DNA of 17,224 bases, from the NCBI GenBank assembly GCA_964512305.1, contig CAZEIW010000008.1:1-17224 (forward strand), in the 5' to 3' direction. Below the pieces are notes generated by a model. The model saw only the letters and a program-made list of their open reading frames with translations, ran no database searches and had not been told where the DNA came from. This document shows positions 1 to 7,430 of this stretch, one piece after another (within the stretch, counting starts at the first letter, position 1; each line of letters starts with the position of its first letter). The translations under genes and the position numbers were made by a program. The DNA comes from CAZEIW01 sp964512305. GTDB taxonomy: Bacteria > Pseudomonadota > Gammaproteobacteria > Burkholderiales > Burkholderiaceae_F.

Positions 1-43
1 TCATCCCCGGGCGCAGTCCCGGGGATCCACGTCGGCGCGCGGC
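1..43. repeat. REP-like palindrome, family 1, copy a
   Basis: A perfect 9-bp stem (ATCCCCGGG at 3-11 with CCCGGGGAT at 18-26, 6-nt loop) is followed by a tail whose 19 bases at 25-43, ATCCACGTCGGCGCGCGGC, recur exactly at 3328-3346. It lies just beyond the 3' end of the LytTR operon. No T-run follows the stem on either strand, so it does not look like a classical terminator. Between this element and the stop codon at 101 nothing else is recognisable. Confidence 0.8.
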
Positions 44-100
44 ACCTCAGGTTCCCACGGGCCGGAACCGGAATGTACAGGATGCAGGGCCGCCGCCCCG

Positions 101-850
101 CTACATCTGCCGGAACAGGTGCGTGAACGTCTCCGACACCAGCAGCGGCTCCCCGCGCTGCTTGATGTGGACCATCATGCGGCCGCGCAGATCGCGCGCG
201 ACGCGGTCGATCGCCGCGGCATTGACTAGCGTCGAGCGGTGGATCTGCCAGAACTGCTGCGGATCGAGCTCTTCCATCAGCTCCTTGAGCGGCTTGCGGA
301 TCAACGCCTCGGCGCCGGCGGTCACGACGCGCGTGTACTTGTTGTCGGCCTGGAAGTACAGCACCTCGTCGACGGTGATCAGGCGCAGGGTCTGGCCCAC
401 CGAGGCGTTGATCCAGCGCAGCGCAGGCCGCGCGGGCGAAGCGCCGCCGAGCTGTGCCAGCACGCCGTCGAGCGGCGGCGCCGCCGCCGACAGGCGCTCC
501 TTGAGCCGGCCGACGGTCGTGAACAGGCGCGGCGTCGAGACGGGCTTGAGCACGTAGTCGATGGCACCCTGCTCGAATGCGGCGATCGCGTGCTGGTCGT
601 AGGCGGTGACGAACACGACCCGCGAACGCGCGGCGACCTGCTTCGCCACTTCCAGGCCGCTCGCGCCGGGCATTTCGATGTCCAGGAAGGCGATATCGGG
701 CCGATGCCGTTCGACCAGCCGCAGGGCTTCGATGCCGTCGGCCGCGGTGCCGAGGATGTCGAGCTCGGGCCAGACCGAGTGCAACTGCTCGACGAGCTGC
801 CCTAGCAGCGCCGGCTCGTCCTCAGCGACGATTGCGGTCGGGTTCTTCAT
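101..850 (-). CDS. LytTR-family response regulator (AlgR/LytR type)
   Basis: A 249-residue transcriptional response regulator. The receiver domain (about 1-120) has the acidic pocket AEDE at 9-12, phospho-acceptor Asp57 (AFLDIEMPG), Thr82 (FVTAYD) and Lys102 (VLKPV). A linker leads to a LytTR DNA-binding domain at about 145-249 (YFQADNKYTRV, the IHRSTLVN segment). LytTR proteins bind promoter DNA as dimers after phosphorylation. The ATG at 850 lies inside the end of the upstream pseudokinase gene (29-bp overlap), so the two are translationally linked. It is the last gene of a three-gene minus-strand operon and would receive phosphate from the LytS-like kinase at 2057-3193. Target promoters cannot be told from this window. 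Confidence 0.95.
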   Translation of the reverse strand: MKNPTAIVAEDEPALLGQLVEQLHSVWPELDILGTAADGIEALRLVERHRPDIAFLDIEMPGASGLEVAKQVAARSRVVFVTAYDQHAIAAFEQGAIDYVLKPVSTPRLFTTVGRLKERLSAAAPPLDGVLAQLGGASPARPALRWINASVGQTLRLITVDEVLYFQADNKYTRVVTAGAEALIRKPLKELMEELDPQQFWQIHRSTLVNAAAIDRVARDLRGRMMVHIKQRGEPLLVSETFTHLFRQM

Positions 851-2060
851 CGGGCCACTGCAACGTCACGTTCGTACGCGGCGGCGTACCCGGCGGCGCC
901 CACGGCGCCCCTGCCGGCCCGATCTCCGTGCAGTCGACCCGCGCGGCCTCGCCGTAGCGGGTCCGCAGGCGCTCGCGCACCGCCGCAGGCATCGGCTCGT
1001 CGGCGCAGCGGCGCCCGCCTTCGATCCGCAACTGGACGGTCATCTTCCGGCCGCCCCCGCCGCCCTCCTCGCCCGACTGCAGTCCGACGTCCAGCGCGAT
1101 CGAGGCAGGCGTCCGCTCGGGGTCCCCGACCGCCCACTGCACCAGCGGCAGCAGCGTCATCGGCAGGCAGAACGCCGCCGCGCACCCGGGTGCGACGTCG
1201 ATCCGCGCGAGCGGCAAGCCGTCGCGCCGGCCGCTCACCACCGCCAGCCACGCCTCGACGAGACGCGTCTCGGCATCGATCGTCGAACCCTCGGTCCGCA
1301 ATCTCGGCAGCGCGGCGCGCAGGAACACGATCAGCCGGTCGAGCAGCTCCGCACCGCGAGCGACCGCCGCGGTGTACGCGGCTTCGACGTCGACCAGCGT
1401 GTCGAACAGGAATTGAGGGTCGACCTGCGCCTGCATCGCGGTCAGTCGCGCATCGAAAGCCTCGCGGCCGAGCCGGGTCCGCTCCCGTTGAGCCTCGGCG
1501 AGACGCACCTCGGCCATCCGATTGCCGCGCTGCACCTCGAGCCAGGCGAACATCAGGGCGCCAAGGATCATCATGTCGACGCTGACCGCGACGTGGTACA
1601 GCGCATACGGTCCCTGCGGCTCGTCGCTGTGCCAGGGGCAATCCTTGCCGAAGCACGGCTGGGGCGCGCCTACGAGCCACTCGATCAGCGGCGGCACCAC
1701 GAGCGCGTGAATCGCGCCGGCGCCGATCAGCGCCGACGCGAATCGCATCGTCCGGCTCAACCGGCCCGGCGGCCCCCGATCCGCAATGACCCAGAATGTC
1801 AGGCCCAGGAACACCCCCGCCGAGACGTCGATCAGGCCGGTCGCGGCGACGCGTCCGATGCGGGCAGTATCGAGCGACTGGGCGATCCCTTCAATCTCGA
1901 ACAACAGGCTCAACAGCGTGCCGAGCGCGATGATCAGCGCCGCCCACCGCAACTCGGTGCGGCCGATCGTCGCCAGCGCCGAGCGCGCGCCGGCGAACGC
2001 GGCGACGCCCCGTTCGATCCAGCCGGCCTGCGCGGGCGCCGGTACCGGCATCGGAGTCAT
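822..2060 (-). CDS. LytS-like membrane pseudokinase (His_kinase family, no catalytic residues)
   Basis: A 412-residue relative of its upstream neighbour. Hydrophobic segments lie at about 38-55, 72-92, 108-130 and 155-174, followed by the coiled linker and the His_kinase region (ARLTAMQAQVDPQFLFDTL, about 205-222). The expected motif is PHFLFNTL; here the acceptor His is Gln216 and the Asn is Asp220. The N-box, LVENAVRHG in the neighbour, reads LVQWAVGDP, and no DDGxGF or GxGL motif is present, so ATP binding and phosphotransfer should both be lost. A predicted external loop at 131-150 carries Cys136 and Cys141 (CFGKDC) and His144. The ATG at 2060 overlaps the upstream stop as ATGA, with GAAGG 4 nt before it. 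Probable role: a partner or sensory subunit that dimerises with the active kinase; this is inference. Confidence 0.85.
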   Translation of the reverse strand: MTPMPVPAPAQAGWIERGVAAFAGARSALATIGRTELRWAALIIALGTLLSLLFEIEGIAQSLDTARIGRVAATGLIDVSAGVFLGLTFWVIADRGPPGRLSRTMRFASALIGAGAIHALVVPPLIEWLVGAPQPCFGKDCPWHSDEPQGPYALYHVAVSVDMMILGALMFAWLEVQRGNRMAEVRLAEAQRERTRLGREAFDARLTAMQAQVDPQFLFDTLVDVEAAYTAAVARGAELLDRLIVFLRAALPRLRTEGSTIDAETRLVEAWLAVVSGRRDGLPLARIDVAPGCAAAFCLPMTLLPLVQWAVGDPERTPASIALDVGLQSGEEGGGGGRKMTVQLRIEGGRRCADEPMPAAVRERLRTRYGEAARVDCTEIGPAGAPWAPPGTPPRTNVTLQWPDEEPDRNRR

Positions 2061-3193
2061 GCGGCCTTCGACAGCACGTTGAGCGGCAGCCTGACCTCGG
2101 CGACCACGCCGCGCGGCTCGTTCCCGCGCAGCTCGAGGCTTGCCGCCGCCCCATAGCGCGCGCTCAAGCGCGCGCGCGTATTCGCCAGGCCGACGCCGGT
2201 ACCCGATTCGGCCTTGAAGCCGGCGCCGTCGTCGCTCACGCGGATCACGACCTGCCCGCGGTCCGCATCCGCGCTGACCTCGATCATGCCGCCCTCGGGC
2301 AGCGGCGCGAGGCCATGGCGGACCGCATTCTCGACCAGCGTGGCCAGCATCAGAGGCGGGATCGTCGCATCCGAAACTTCCGCCGAGCACCCGACCTGGA
2401 AGCGCAGCCGGTCGCCCAGCCGGTGCTGCAGTACCGTGAGATAGGCGCGCACGAGCTCCAGCTCCTCGGCCAGCAGCGCTTCCGATCGGCGCATCGAGGG
2501 CAGCGCCGCACGCAGATAGTCGAGCAGGCTTCCCAGCATCCGCCGCCCGAGCGCGGGATCGACCTGGTAGAGCCGGCGCACGTTGGCGAGCGTGTTGAAC
2601 AGGAAGTGCGGCTCGATCTGCGCCTGCAGCGCGGTCAGGCGCGCCTCGAGCGCCTTTGCGGCGAGGCACTCGCGCTCGATCTCATCCTGGGTGAGCCTGC
2701 GGCGCGCCTCGGCCTGCCGCCGCAGCGCTGCGATCAGCGCGGCCGCCAGCAGGCCCAGCAGGGTCCAGTGCACGACGACGACGGTGAACCAGCTCCACGC
2801 CTCGCGCGCGTTCATCATCGGATACCGCGACAACGCGAGGCGGATCGTCGTCGACGCCGCAGCCGCGGCCGCGACCGACAGCGTCAGGGCGGTCCAGCGG
2901 GCGCCGCGCGACAGCCGGGCCGGCAGCAGAGCCTCCGTCGCGGCCAGCGCAAGCAGCACCAGGAAGCCGCTGACCAGGTTCTGACGGACCATGTAGGCGG
3001 TCAGCCCGGTCCATTCCCATGTGCTTGTCGTGGGCAGCTTGACCGCGTGCGACGAGACGACCAGCCCGAAGCACAGCCAGAACAGCAGTGCGACGCTCGT
3101 CCAGTTGAAGACGCGCAGGAACGCCGCCCGGCGGCCCGTGGCGGGTTCCGGCTCGACCGAGCCCTGGATGATGGTGTTTACCGGTTCTGACAC
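2057..3193 (-). CDS. LytS-like sensor histidine kinase (membrane bound)
   Basis: A 378-residue histidine kinase and first gene of the operon. Four hydrophobic segments (about 32-50, 72-90, 98-120, 135-157) form the membrane domain; no PAS, GAF or HAMP domain is evident. The His_kinase region contains ALQAQIEPHFLFNTL with phospho-acceptor His196. The HATPase_c domain follows, with N-box LVENAVRHG, G1 box DDGAGF and G2 box GTGVGLANTRARL. I chose the GTG at 3193 because AGGAG lies 6 nt upstream; an in-frame ATG at 3256 exists but falls inside a palindromic repeat. It should autophosphorylate and signal to the LytTR regulator at 101-850. The stimulus is unknown. Confidence 0.92.
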   Translation of the reverse strand: MSEPVNTIIQGSVEPEPATGRRAAFLRVFNWTSVALLFWLCFGLVVSSHAVKLPTTSTWEWTGLTAYMVRQNLVSGFLVLLALAATEALLPARLSRGARWTALTLSVAAAAAASTTIRLALSRYPMMNAREAWSWFTVVVVHWTLLGLLAAALIAALRRQAEARRRLTQDEIERECLAAKALEARLTALQAQIEPHFLFNTLANVRRLYQVDPALGRRMLGSLLDYLRAALPSMRRSEALLAEELELVRAYLTVLQHRLGDRLRFQVGCSAEVSDATIPPLMLATLVENAVRHGLAPLPEGGMIEVSADADRGQVVIRVSDDGAGFKAESGTGVGLANTRARLSARYGAAASLELRGNEPRGVVAEVRLPLNVLSKAA

Positions 3194-3239
3194 ACGGTGC
3201 TCCTGCACCGACCCTCGAGGCGGGCCTCTGAGGGCAGGC

Positions 3240-3270
3240 GTGGATCCCCGGGACAAGCCCGGGGATGACG
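3240..3270. repeat. REP-like palindrome, family 1, copy b
   Basis: A perfect 9-bp stem (ATCCCCGGG at 3244-3252, CCCGGGGAT at 3258-3266) closes a 5-nt loop, ACAAG. The loop is the reverse complement of the CTTGT loop of copy c, so b and c lie head to head. The flank GTGGAT is the reverse complement of the ATCCAC that follows the stem in copies a and c. Confidence 0.8.
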
Positions 3271-3304
3271 CCGGCTATCGGCATACCCCAAGCGCCAAAT
3301 ATTG

Positions 3305-3346
3305 TCATGGCCGGGCTTGTCCCGGCCATCCACGTCGGCGCGCGGC
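3305..3346. repeat. REP-like palindrome, family 1, copy c
   Basis: A perfect 9-bp stem (ATGGCCGGG at 3307-3315, CCCGGCCAT at 3321-3329) has loop CTTGT and the tail shared with copy a (3328-3346 equals 25-43). Its stem differs from copies a and b (GGCC in place of CCCC), yet both arms changed together, which preserves pairing. Confidence 0.8.
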
Positions 3347-3602
3347 CCGCCCCGACGTAGCCGGATTTTGATCTTCCGGGAATCACATGGCCAGCATGCC
3401 AGCGACGAAACCGGCCGCCGGCGCGATGAAAACGGCCCGGAGACGACGAAGTCGAGCCGAACATGAGAACCCGAACGGCGCCCATCGCCCACGCAGGCGC
3501 CGGCGCGATTCAGCCTATAGTGGCGGCACTGCCGGTGCGCCCGGCCGCGAGACGGCCTGCGGACGCCCCAGGGCATCGCACAGGCCTGTCCCGGATGCGC
3601 GC

Positions 3603-4976
3603 TTGAACACGCCACCTGCCCCCGCGATCCTCGACCTGATCGGCAACACGCCGCTGATCCGCGCGACGCGTCTCGACACGGGTCCCTGCACGCTGTTCCT
3701 GAAGCTCGAGTCGCAGAACCCCGCGGGATCGATCAAGGATCGCATCGGCCGTTCGATGATCGAGGCGGCGGAGGCCGAGGGCCGCCTGCGCCCGGGTGGA
3801 ACCGTGGTCGAGGCAACCGCCGGCAACACCGGACTGGGGCTGGCGCTGGTGGCGCGGGCCAAGGGCTACCGGGTCGTGCTGGTGGTCCCGGACAAGATGT
3901 CGACCGAGAAGGTGTTGCACCTCAAGGCGCTCGGCGCGGAGGTCCACATCACCCGCTCCGACGTCGGCAAGGGACATCCCGAGTACTACCAGGACATGGC
4001 GGCGCGGATCGCGCGCGACACTGCGGGGGCATTTTTCGCCGACCAGTTCAACAATCCGAACAACCCGCTGGCGCACGAGCGCACCACCGGTCCGGAGATC
4101 TGGGAGCAGACCGGCGGGCACATCGACGCGATCGTGGTCGGCGTCGGCTCCGGCGGCACGCTGAGCGGCCTGACACGCTACTTTCGCACCGTGCAGCCGC
4201 GACTCGAATTCGTGCTCGCCGATCCGGCGGGCTCGGTGCTGGTGGAGTACGTTCGCAGCGGCCGGGTCGGCACCGCCGGCTCCTGGGCCGTCGAAGGCAT
4301 CGGCGAGGACTTCGTGCCGTCGATCGCCGATCTTTCCGGCGTCAGGCATGCCTATTCGATCCCGGACGCGGAGAGCTTCGCGACCGCCCGCCTGTTGCTG
4401 AGCGCCGAAGGCGTGCTCGGCGGATCATCGACCGGCGCCCTGCTGGCGGCGGCGCTGCGTTACTGCCGTGAGCAGACCACGCCCAAGCGTGTCGTGACAT
4501 TCGTGTGCGACACCGGAACGCGTTACCTCTCGAAGGTGTACAACGACTATTGGATGATCGACCAGGGCCTGCTCGAGCGTGAGCGATTCGGCGACCTGCG
4601 GGATATCATCTCGCGGCGCACCGACAGCGGCGGCGTGATCAGCGTCGGGCCCGACGACACGCTGCTCACCGCATTCCAGCGCATGCGGGCGGCGGACGTG
4701 TCGCAGCTGCCGGTGCTCGAGGGCGGAGGGCTGGTCGGAATCATCGACGAGTCCGACCTGCTGCTCAACGTCCATCGCGACAGCTCGAAATTTCGCGCCG
4801 CCGTCAGGACCTCGATGACCACGATGCCGGAGACGATCGATTCGAAAGCGAGCCTGGACGAGCTCGAGGCCGTGCTCGACCGCGGGCTGGTCGCGATCGT
4901 CACCACCGGATCGCGCTTCGAGGGCCTGATCACGCGGGTCGACCTCCTCAACCACCTGCGCAGGAAGCTCGCGTGA
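3603..4976 (+). CDS. cbs: Cystathionine beta-synthase (PLP enzyme with CBS-domain pair)
   Basis: A 457-residue enzyme that joins serine (or O-acetylserine) and homocysteine into cystathionine, the first step of reverse transsulfuration. The fold-type II PLP domain covers about 8-320: LDLIGNTPL, the PLP lysine Lys45 in NPAGSIKDR, substrate loop EATAGNTG, phosphate loop VGSGGTLSG, and GGSSTGA. Two regulatory CBS motifs follow (about 340-397 and 402-457; QLPVLEGGGLVGIIDESDLL and FEGLITRVDLL). The N-terminal haem domain of animal CBS is absent, as is usual in bacteria. The TTG at 3603 was chosen because homology begins a few residues later; the open frame runs back to 3387, but that part is Arg-rich and unlike any CBS. 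It is followed by the next transsulfuration gene. O-acetylserine sulfhydrylase activity is possible, but the CBS pair and context favour CBS. Confidence 0.93.
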   Translation: MNTPPAPAILDLIGNTPLIRATRLDTGPCTLFLKLESQNPAGSIKDRIGRSMIEAAEAEGRLRPGGTVVEATAGNTGLGLALVARAKGYRVVLVVPDKMSTEKVLHLKALGAEVHITRSDVGKGHPEYYQDMAARIARDTAGAFFADQFNNPNNPLAHERTTGPEIWEQTGGHIDAIVVGVGSGGTLSGLTRYFRTVQPRLEFVLADPAGSVLVEYVRSGRVGTAGSWAVEGIGEDFVPSIADLSGVRHAYSIPDAESFATARLLLSAEGVLGGSSTGALLAAALRYCREQTTPKRVVTFVCDTGTRYLSKVYNDYWMIDQGLLERERFGDLRDIISRRTDSGGVISVGPDDTLLTAFQRMRAADVSQLPVLEGGGLVGIIDESDLLLNVHRDSSKFRAAVRTSMTTMPETIDSKASLDELEAVLDRGLVAIVTTGSRFEGLITRVDLLNHLRRKLA

Positions 4977-5090
4977 GCGCGCCGGGCCGCCCCAAGCGCT
5001 CACAGCCCTTGGCGCGCAGCGCCAAGGTAAGGCCGACCTGCGCGCCGGGCCGCCCCAAGCGCTCACAGCCCCTTGCGCGCAGCGCAAGGG
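4977..5090. repeat. Tandem pair of hairpin repeats between cbs and the gamma-lyase gene
   Basis: A 32-base block at 4977-5008 recurs exactly at 5040-5071 (63-nt period). Each copy runs into a 9-bp hairpin with a GCA loop: arms 5007-5015 and 5019-5027 (CCTTGGCGC / GCGCCAAGG) in copy 1, and 5070-5078 and 5082-5090 (CCCTTGCGC / GCGCAAGGG) in copy 2. The stems differ in sequence but both pair perfectly. The hairpins lie in the spacer of an apparent operon and could stabilise or attenuate the transcript. Confidence 0.8.
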
Positions 5091-5120
5091 TAGTCCAATG
5101 AGCGCGGGGTGGCCCTCGAG

Positions 5121-6317
5121 ATGAGCGACCCCAAGCGCGAACCCGGAAGCGAAGGCGCGCACGCCTTTGCAACCCGCGTGATCCACGCGGGTCAGGCGCC
5201 GGATCCATCGACCGGCGCCATCATGCCGCCCATTTATGCGACGTCGACCTACGTGCAGCAGAGCCCCGGCGTGCACAAGGGACTCGACTACGGGCGCTCC
5301 CACAACCCGACCCGCTGGGCGCTCGAGCGCTGCGTCGCGGACCTCGAGGGCGGCGCGCAGGCGTTCGCGTTCGCCTCGGGACTGGCGGCGATCGCCACCG
5401 TGCTTGAGACGGTCGACGCCGGATCGCACGTCGTCGCCTGCGACGACCTGTACGGCGGCACGTACCGGCTGTTCGAGCGCGTGCGGCGACGCAGCGCGGG
5501 GCTGCAGTTCACCTTCGTCGATCTGTCCGAGCCGTCGAGGCTGCTGGCGGCACTGCGCCCCGAGACCCGCATCGTCTGGGTCGAGACGCCGACCAATCCG
5601 CTGCTCAGGCTGGTCGATCTGCGCGCGGTGTCTGAGGTGTGCCGCGCGCGCGGAATCACCTGCGTCGCCGACAACACCTTCGCCAGCCCCTGGGTGCAGC
5701 GCCCGCTCGAGCTCGGCTTCGACGTCGTCGTGCACTCGACCACGAAATACCTGAACGGACACTCGGATGTGATCGGCGGGGTCGCGGTGGTGGCCGGGTC
5801 GCCGCGCCATTCCGAGCTGCGCGACCGTTTGGGATTCCTTCAGAACGCAGTGGGCGCGATTGCGGGGCCATTTGACAGCTTCCTCGCGCTGCGCGGCCTC
5901 AAGACGCTGGCGCTGAGGATGGAACGGCACTGCAGCAACGCGCTGGCGCTTGCCGAGTGGCTGGAGCGGCAGCCAAAGGTCGCACGCGTCCGTTATCCAG
6001 GCCTGCGTTCGCATCCGCAGCACGGATTGGCGAGGTCGCAGATGCGCGGCTTCGGCGGCATGATCTCGATCGACCTCGCGGCCGATCTCGCCGGCACCCG
6101 GCGCTTCCTCGAGCGCTGCCGCATTTTCGCGCTCGCCGAGAGCCTGGGCGGGGTCGAGAGCCTGATCGAGCACCCGGCGATCATGACCCACGCGACGATC
6201 CCGCCCGAGCAGCGGGCGGCGCTCGGCATCGGCGATGCGCTGGTGCGGCTGTCGGTCGGGATCGAAGACATCGAAGACCTGAAGAACGACCTGCAGCAGG
6301 CGCTGCAGGCGGTCTGA
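5121..6317 (+). CDS. Cystathionine gamma-lyase / gamma-synthase family PLP enzyme
   Basis: A 398-residue Cys/Met-metabolism PLP enzyme. Visible features: ATRVIHAG at the start, the PPIYATSTYVQ segment, YGRSHNPTR (phosphate and substrate contacts), FASGLAA, ETPTNPLL, ADNTFASP with the cofactor Asp, and the PLP lysine Lys209 in HSTTKYLNGHSD, then SLGGVESLIEHPA near the C-terminus. Length fits the family. With cbs immediately upstream the likely role is gamma-lyase, cleaving cystathionine to cysteine, 2-oxobutyrate and ammonia; gamma-synthase cannot be excluded from sequence alone. Start is uncertain: ATG at 5121 or GTG at 5109, neither with a strong ribosome site. The spacer to cbs (144 nt) is filled by the tandem hairpin repeats. 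Confidence 0.92.
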   Translation: MSDPKREPGSEGAHAFATRVIHAGQAPDPSTGAIMPPIYATSTYVQQSPGVHKGLDYGRSHNPTRWALERCVADLEGGAQAFAFASGLAAIATVLETVDAGSHVVACDDLYGGTYRLFERVRRRSAGLQFTFVDLSEPSRLLAALRPETRIVWVETPTNPLLRLVDLRAVSEVCRARGITCVADNTFASPWVQRPLELGFDVVVHSTTKYLNGHSDVIGGVAVVAGSPRHSELRDRLGFLQNAVGAIAGPFDSFLALRGLKTLALRMERHCSNALALAEWLERQPKVARVRYPGLRSHPQHGLARSQMRGFGGMISIDLAADLAGTRRFLERCRIFALAESLGGVESLIEHPAIMTHATIPPEQRAALGIGDALVRLSVGIEDIEDLKNDLQQALQAV

Positions 6318-6341
6318 CCGAGGGCTACGGGGGGAGAACTC

Positions 6342-6758
6342 ATGCAACGACCACTTGCCATTGCCGGACGCCCCTCTCCCGCGCTAGGCGCGGGAGAGGG
6401 GCCGGGGCTGAGGGCAGCCGCAGGCCCGGTGCGCATCCTCCCGTTATTCCTCGCCCTCGCGCTGGCCGCATGCGGCGCGGCCACGATCCACGCCGGCCGC
6501 GATTTCGACGTCCCGGCGATCGCGGCCAAGCTCCACCGCGGCGCGACCACGCAAGACGAGCTCCGCGCGTGGCTCGGCGCGCCCAACAGCACGGGCATCA
6601 GCGTCGAGACCAGCGGCGAGACGCTGACTCAGTGGACTTACTTCTTCGCCGAGGGCGATCTGTCCGGGCTGAGCGACACGCGGATCAAGATGCTGCAGAT
6701 CAAGTTCGACCAGAAGGGCATCGCGCAGGCGTTCAACTGGTCCAATAGCGCGCGGTGA
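6342..6758 (+). CDS. BamE/SmpA-like outer-membrane lipoprotein
   Basis: The 138-residue reading frame starts at an ATG with a good ribosome site (GGGGGAG, 5 nt upstream). A hydrophobic stretch ends in a clear lipobox (LALALAACG, Cys at about residue 45), so the protein should be lipidated and exported. The mature part resembles the SmpA/BamE fold: KLHRGATTQDELRAWLGAPN, then WTYFFAEG, then a strand ending LQIKFDQKG. The n-region before the lipobox is about 30 residues, unusually long, because a palindromic repeat (6371-6414) lies in it. GTG at 6429 would give a normal-length signal peptide (109 residues in all) but has a weaker ribosome site. It lies 24 nt after the gamma-lyase and may share its transcript. 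True BamE function is not shown; many small lipoproteins have this fold. Confidence 0.75.
   Translation: MQRPLAIAGRPSPALGAGEGPGLRAAAGPVRILPLFLALALAACGAATIHAGRDFDVPAIAAKLHRGATTQDELRAWLGAPNSTGISVETSGETLTQWTYFFAEGDLSGLSDTRIKMLQIKFDQKGIAQAFNWSNSAR
6371..6414. repeat. REP-like palindrome, family 2, copy A (inside coding sequence)
   Basis: A 14-bp perfect stem (CCCCTCTCCCGCGC at 6371-6384, complement at 6388-6401) has a 3-nt loop TAG and the conserved tail CCGGGGCTGAGGG (6402-6414). It is the same family as the copies near 6942, 7004, 13138 and 13308, but has a longer stem and lies in frame within the lipoprotein signal-peptide region. Confidence 0.85.
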
Positions 6759-7066
6759 CCCTCTCCATGAACCACGGCTTCGACGGGCGACAACGCCGCC
6801 GTTTGGCGATGTGCCCGTCGGAACCGAAAAGCGGGAGGATCGGCTTCGAGGGGTGGCTGCGCCCCCCCTCGAGCACCCCCCCGCGGCATTCACAAGCGTC
6901 ATTCTTGCTGGCACGCGGTTCATGGTCCGTGTGCCGGCTCGCCCTCACCCCCGGCCCCTCTCCCGCAAGCGGGAGAGGGGAGCTTCTAGCGGCCACCGTG
7001 CCTCCCCTCTCCCGCTTGCGGGAGAGGGGCCGGGGGTGAGGGCTGGCAGGGCGCGGACAATCCAGG
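6759..7066. other. Convergent intergenic region holding a family-2 repeat pair
   Basis: This is the gap between the lipoprotein gene (plus) and the 113-residue unknown gene (minus), which converge here. Apart from the repeat pair at 6942-7042 nothing coding is recognised; open frames through it are low-complexity and Arg/Pro-rich. Confidence 0.6.
6942..7042. repeat. REP-like palindromes, family 2, inverted pair B-C
   Basis: Copy B (6942-6980) and copy C (7004-7042) are reverse complements of each other over their full 39 bases. Each has a CCCCTCTCCCGC / GCGGGAGAGGGG stem and the G-rich tail ending GTGAGGG placed on the outside. The pair can fold as two hairpins or as one long cruciform, and sits between convergent genes where it could stop or protect transcripts from both sides. 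Confidence 0.88.
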
Positions 7067-7408
7067 TCAGCCGACCTCCAGTTCCGCCGCCGGCTCGTCG
7101 GCCATTTTCTGGAACTCGTCCGGGAGGTCCCAGTTCAGCGATGCCGCCATCGCGGCGAACTTGGTCAGCACGACCAGATCCGGCGTGCGCCCGGCGTGCA
7201 GGTCGCCGAGACGGCCGTTCGCGATCTCGAGGCGGGCACGGAATTCCTCCGGGCAGGTTTCGAAGGGGTCGACCTGCTTCCAATCGATCGCCAGCGCGTT
7301 GGGTTCTGCGTCGAGCGACAGCGCGATCGCGTGCCACAGGCGTGCGTATCGCACGCGTCCCCAAGTCGACCAGTCCGCCTTCGGCGATTGCCACTCTTCT
7401 TGATGCAT
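7067..7408 (-). CDS. Conserved-looking hypothetical protein, 113 aa
   Basis: The product is an acidic, soluble-looking protein without signal peptide or membrane segment. The N-terminal half reads like a small accessory-region protein: several Trp (EEWQSPKADWSTWGRVRY), then a LWHAIALSLDAEPNAL helix. The middle is charged (DPFETCPEEFRARLEIA), then FAAMAASLNWDLPDEFQKM. The composition is balanced, unlike the Arg/Ala-rich frames on the opposite strand, which supports real coding. GAGGG lies 7 nt before the ATG at 7408. I do not recognise a domain family with confidence; proteins with a Trp-rich start and an (A/S)LSL(N/D)xxP motif are familiar from genomic islands, which is only an impression. 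Confidence 0.65.
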   Translation of the reverse strand: MHQEEWQSPKADWSTWGRVRYARLWHAIALSLDAEPNALAIDWKQVDPFETCPEEFRARLEIANGRLGDLHAGRTPDLVVLTKFAAMAASLNWDLPDEFQKMADEPAAELEVG

Positions 7409-7430
7409 ACGGAGTCCCTCGCTGGTCGCT

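Larger units (their letters stand above)
3194..3602. other. Intergenic region between divergent LytTR operon and cbs, with repeats
   Basis: About 400 bases separate the kinase start from the cbs start. The left half holds two family-1 palindromes (3240-3270 and 3305-3346). The right half, about 3351-3602, should carry promoters for both directions, but no convincing -35/-10 pair was found; TATAGT near 3512 is only a weak -10 candidate for cbs. No gene is recognised here. Confidence 0.5.

Noticed and set aside
822..2669. A 615-codon version of the pseudokinase starting inside the upstream kinase gene
   Set aside because: Residues before the ATG at 2060 are an out-of-frame reading of the kinase; the ATGA overlap and ribosome site support the short form.
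3387..3602. N-terminal extension of cystathionine beta-synthase
   Set aside because: The 72 extra residues are Arg-rich and repeat-adjacent; the enzyme fold begins just after the TTG at 3603.
6942..7042. CRISPR-like array
   Set aside because: Only two inverted copies occur, with no direct repeats of regular spacing and no cas genes.
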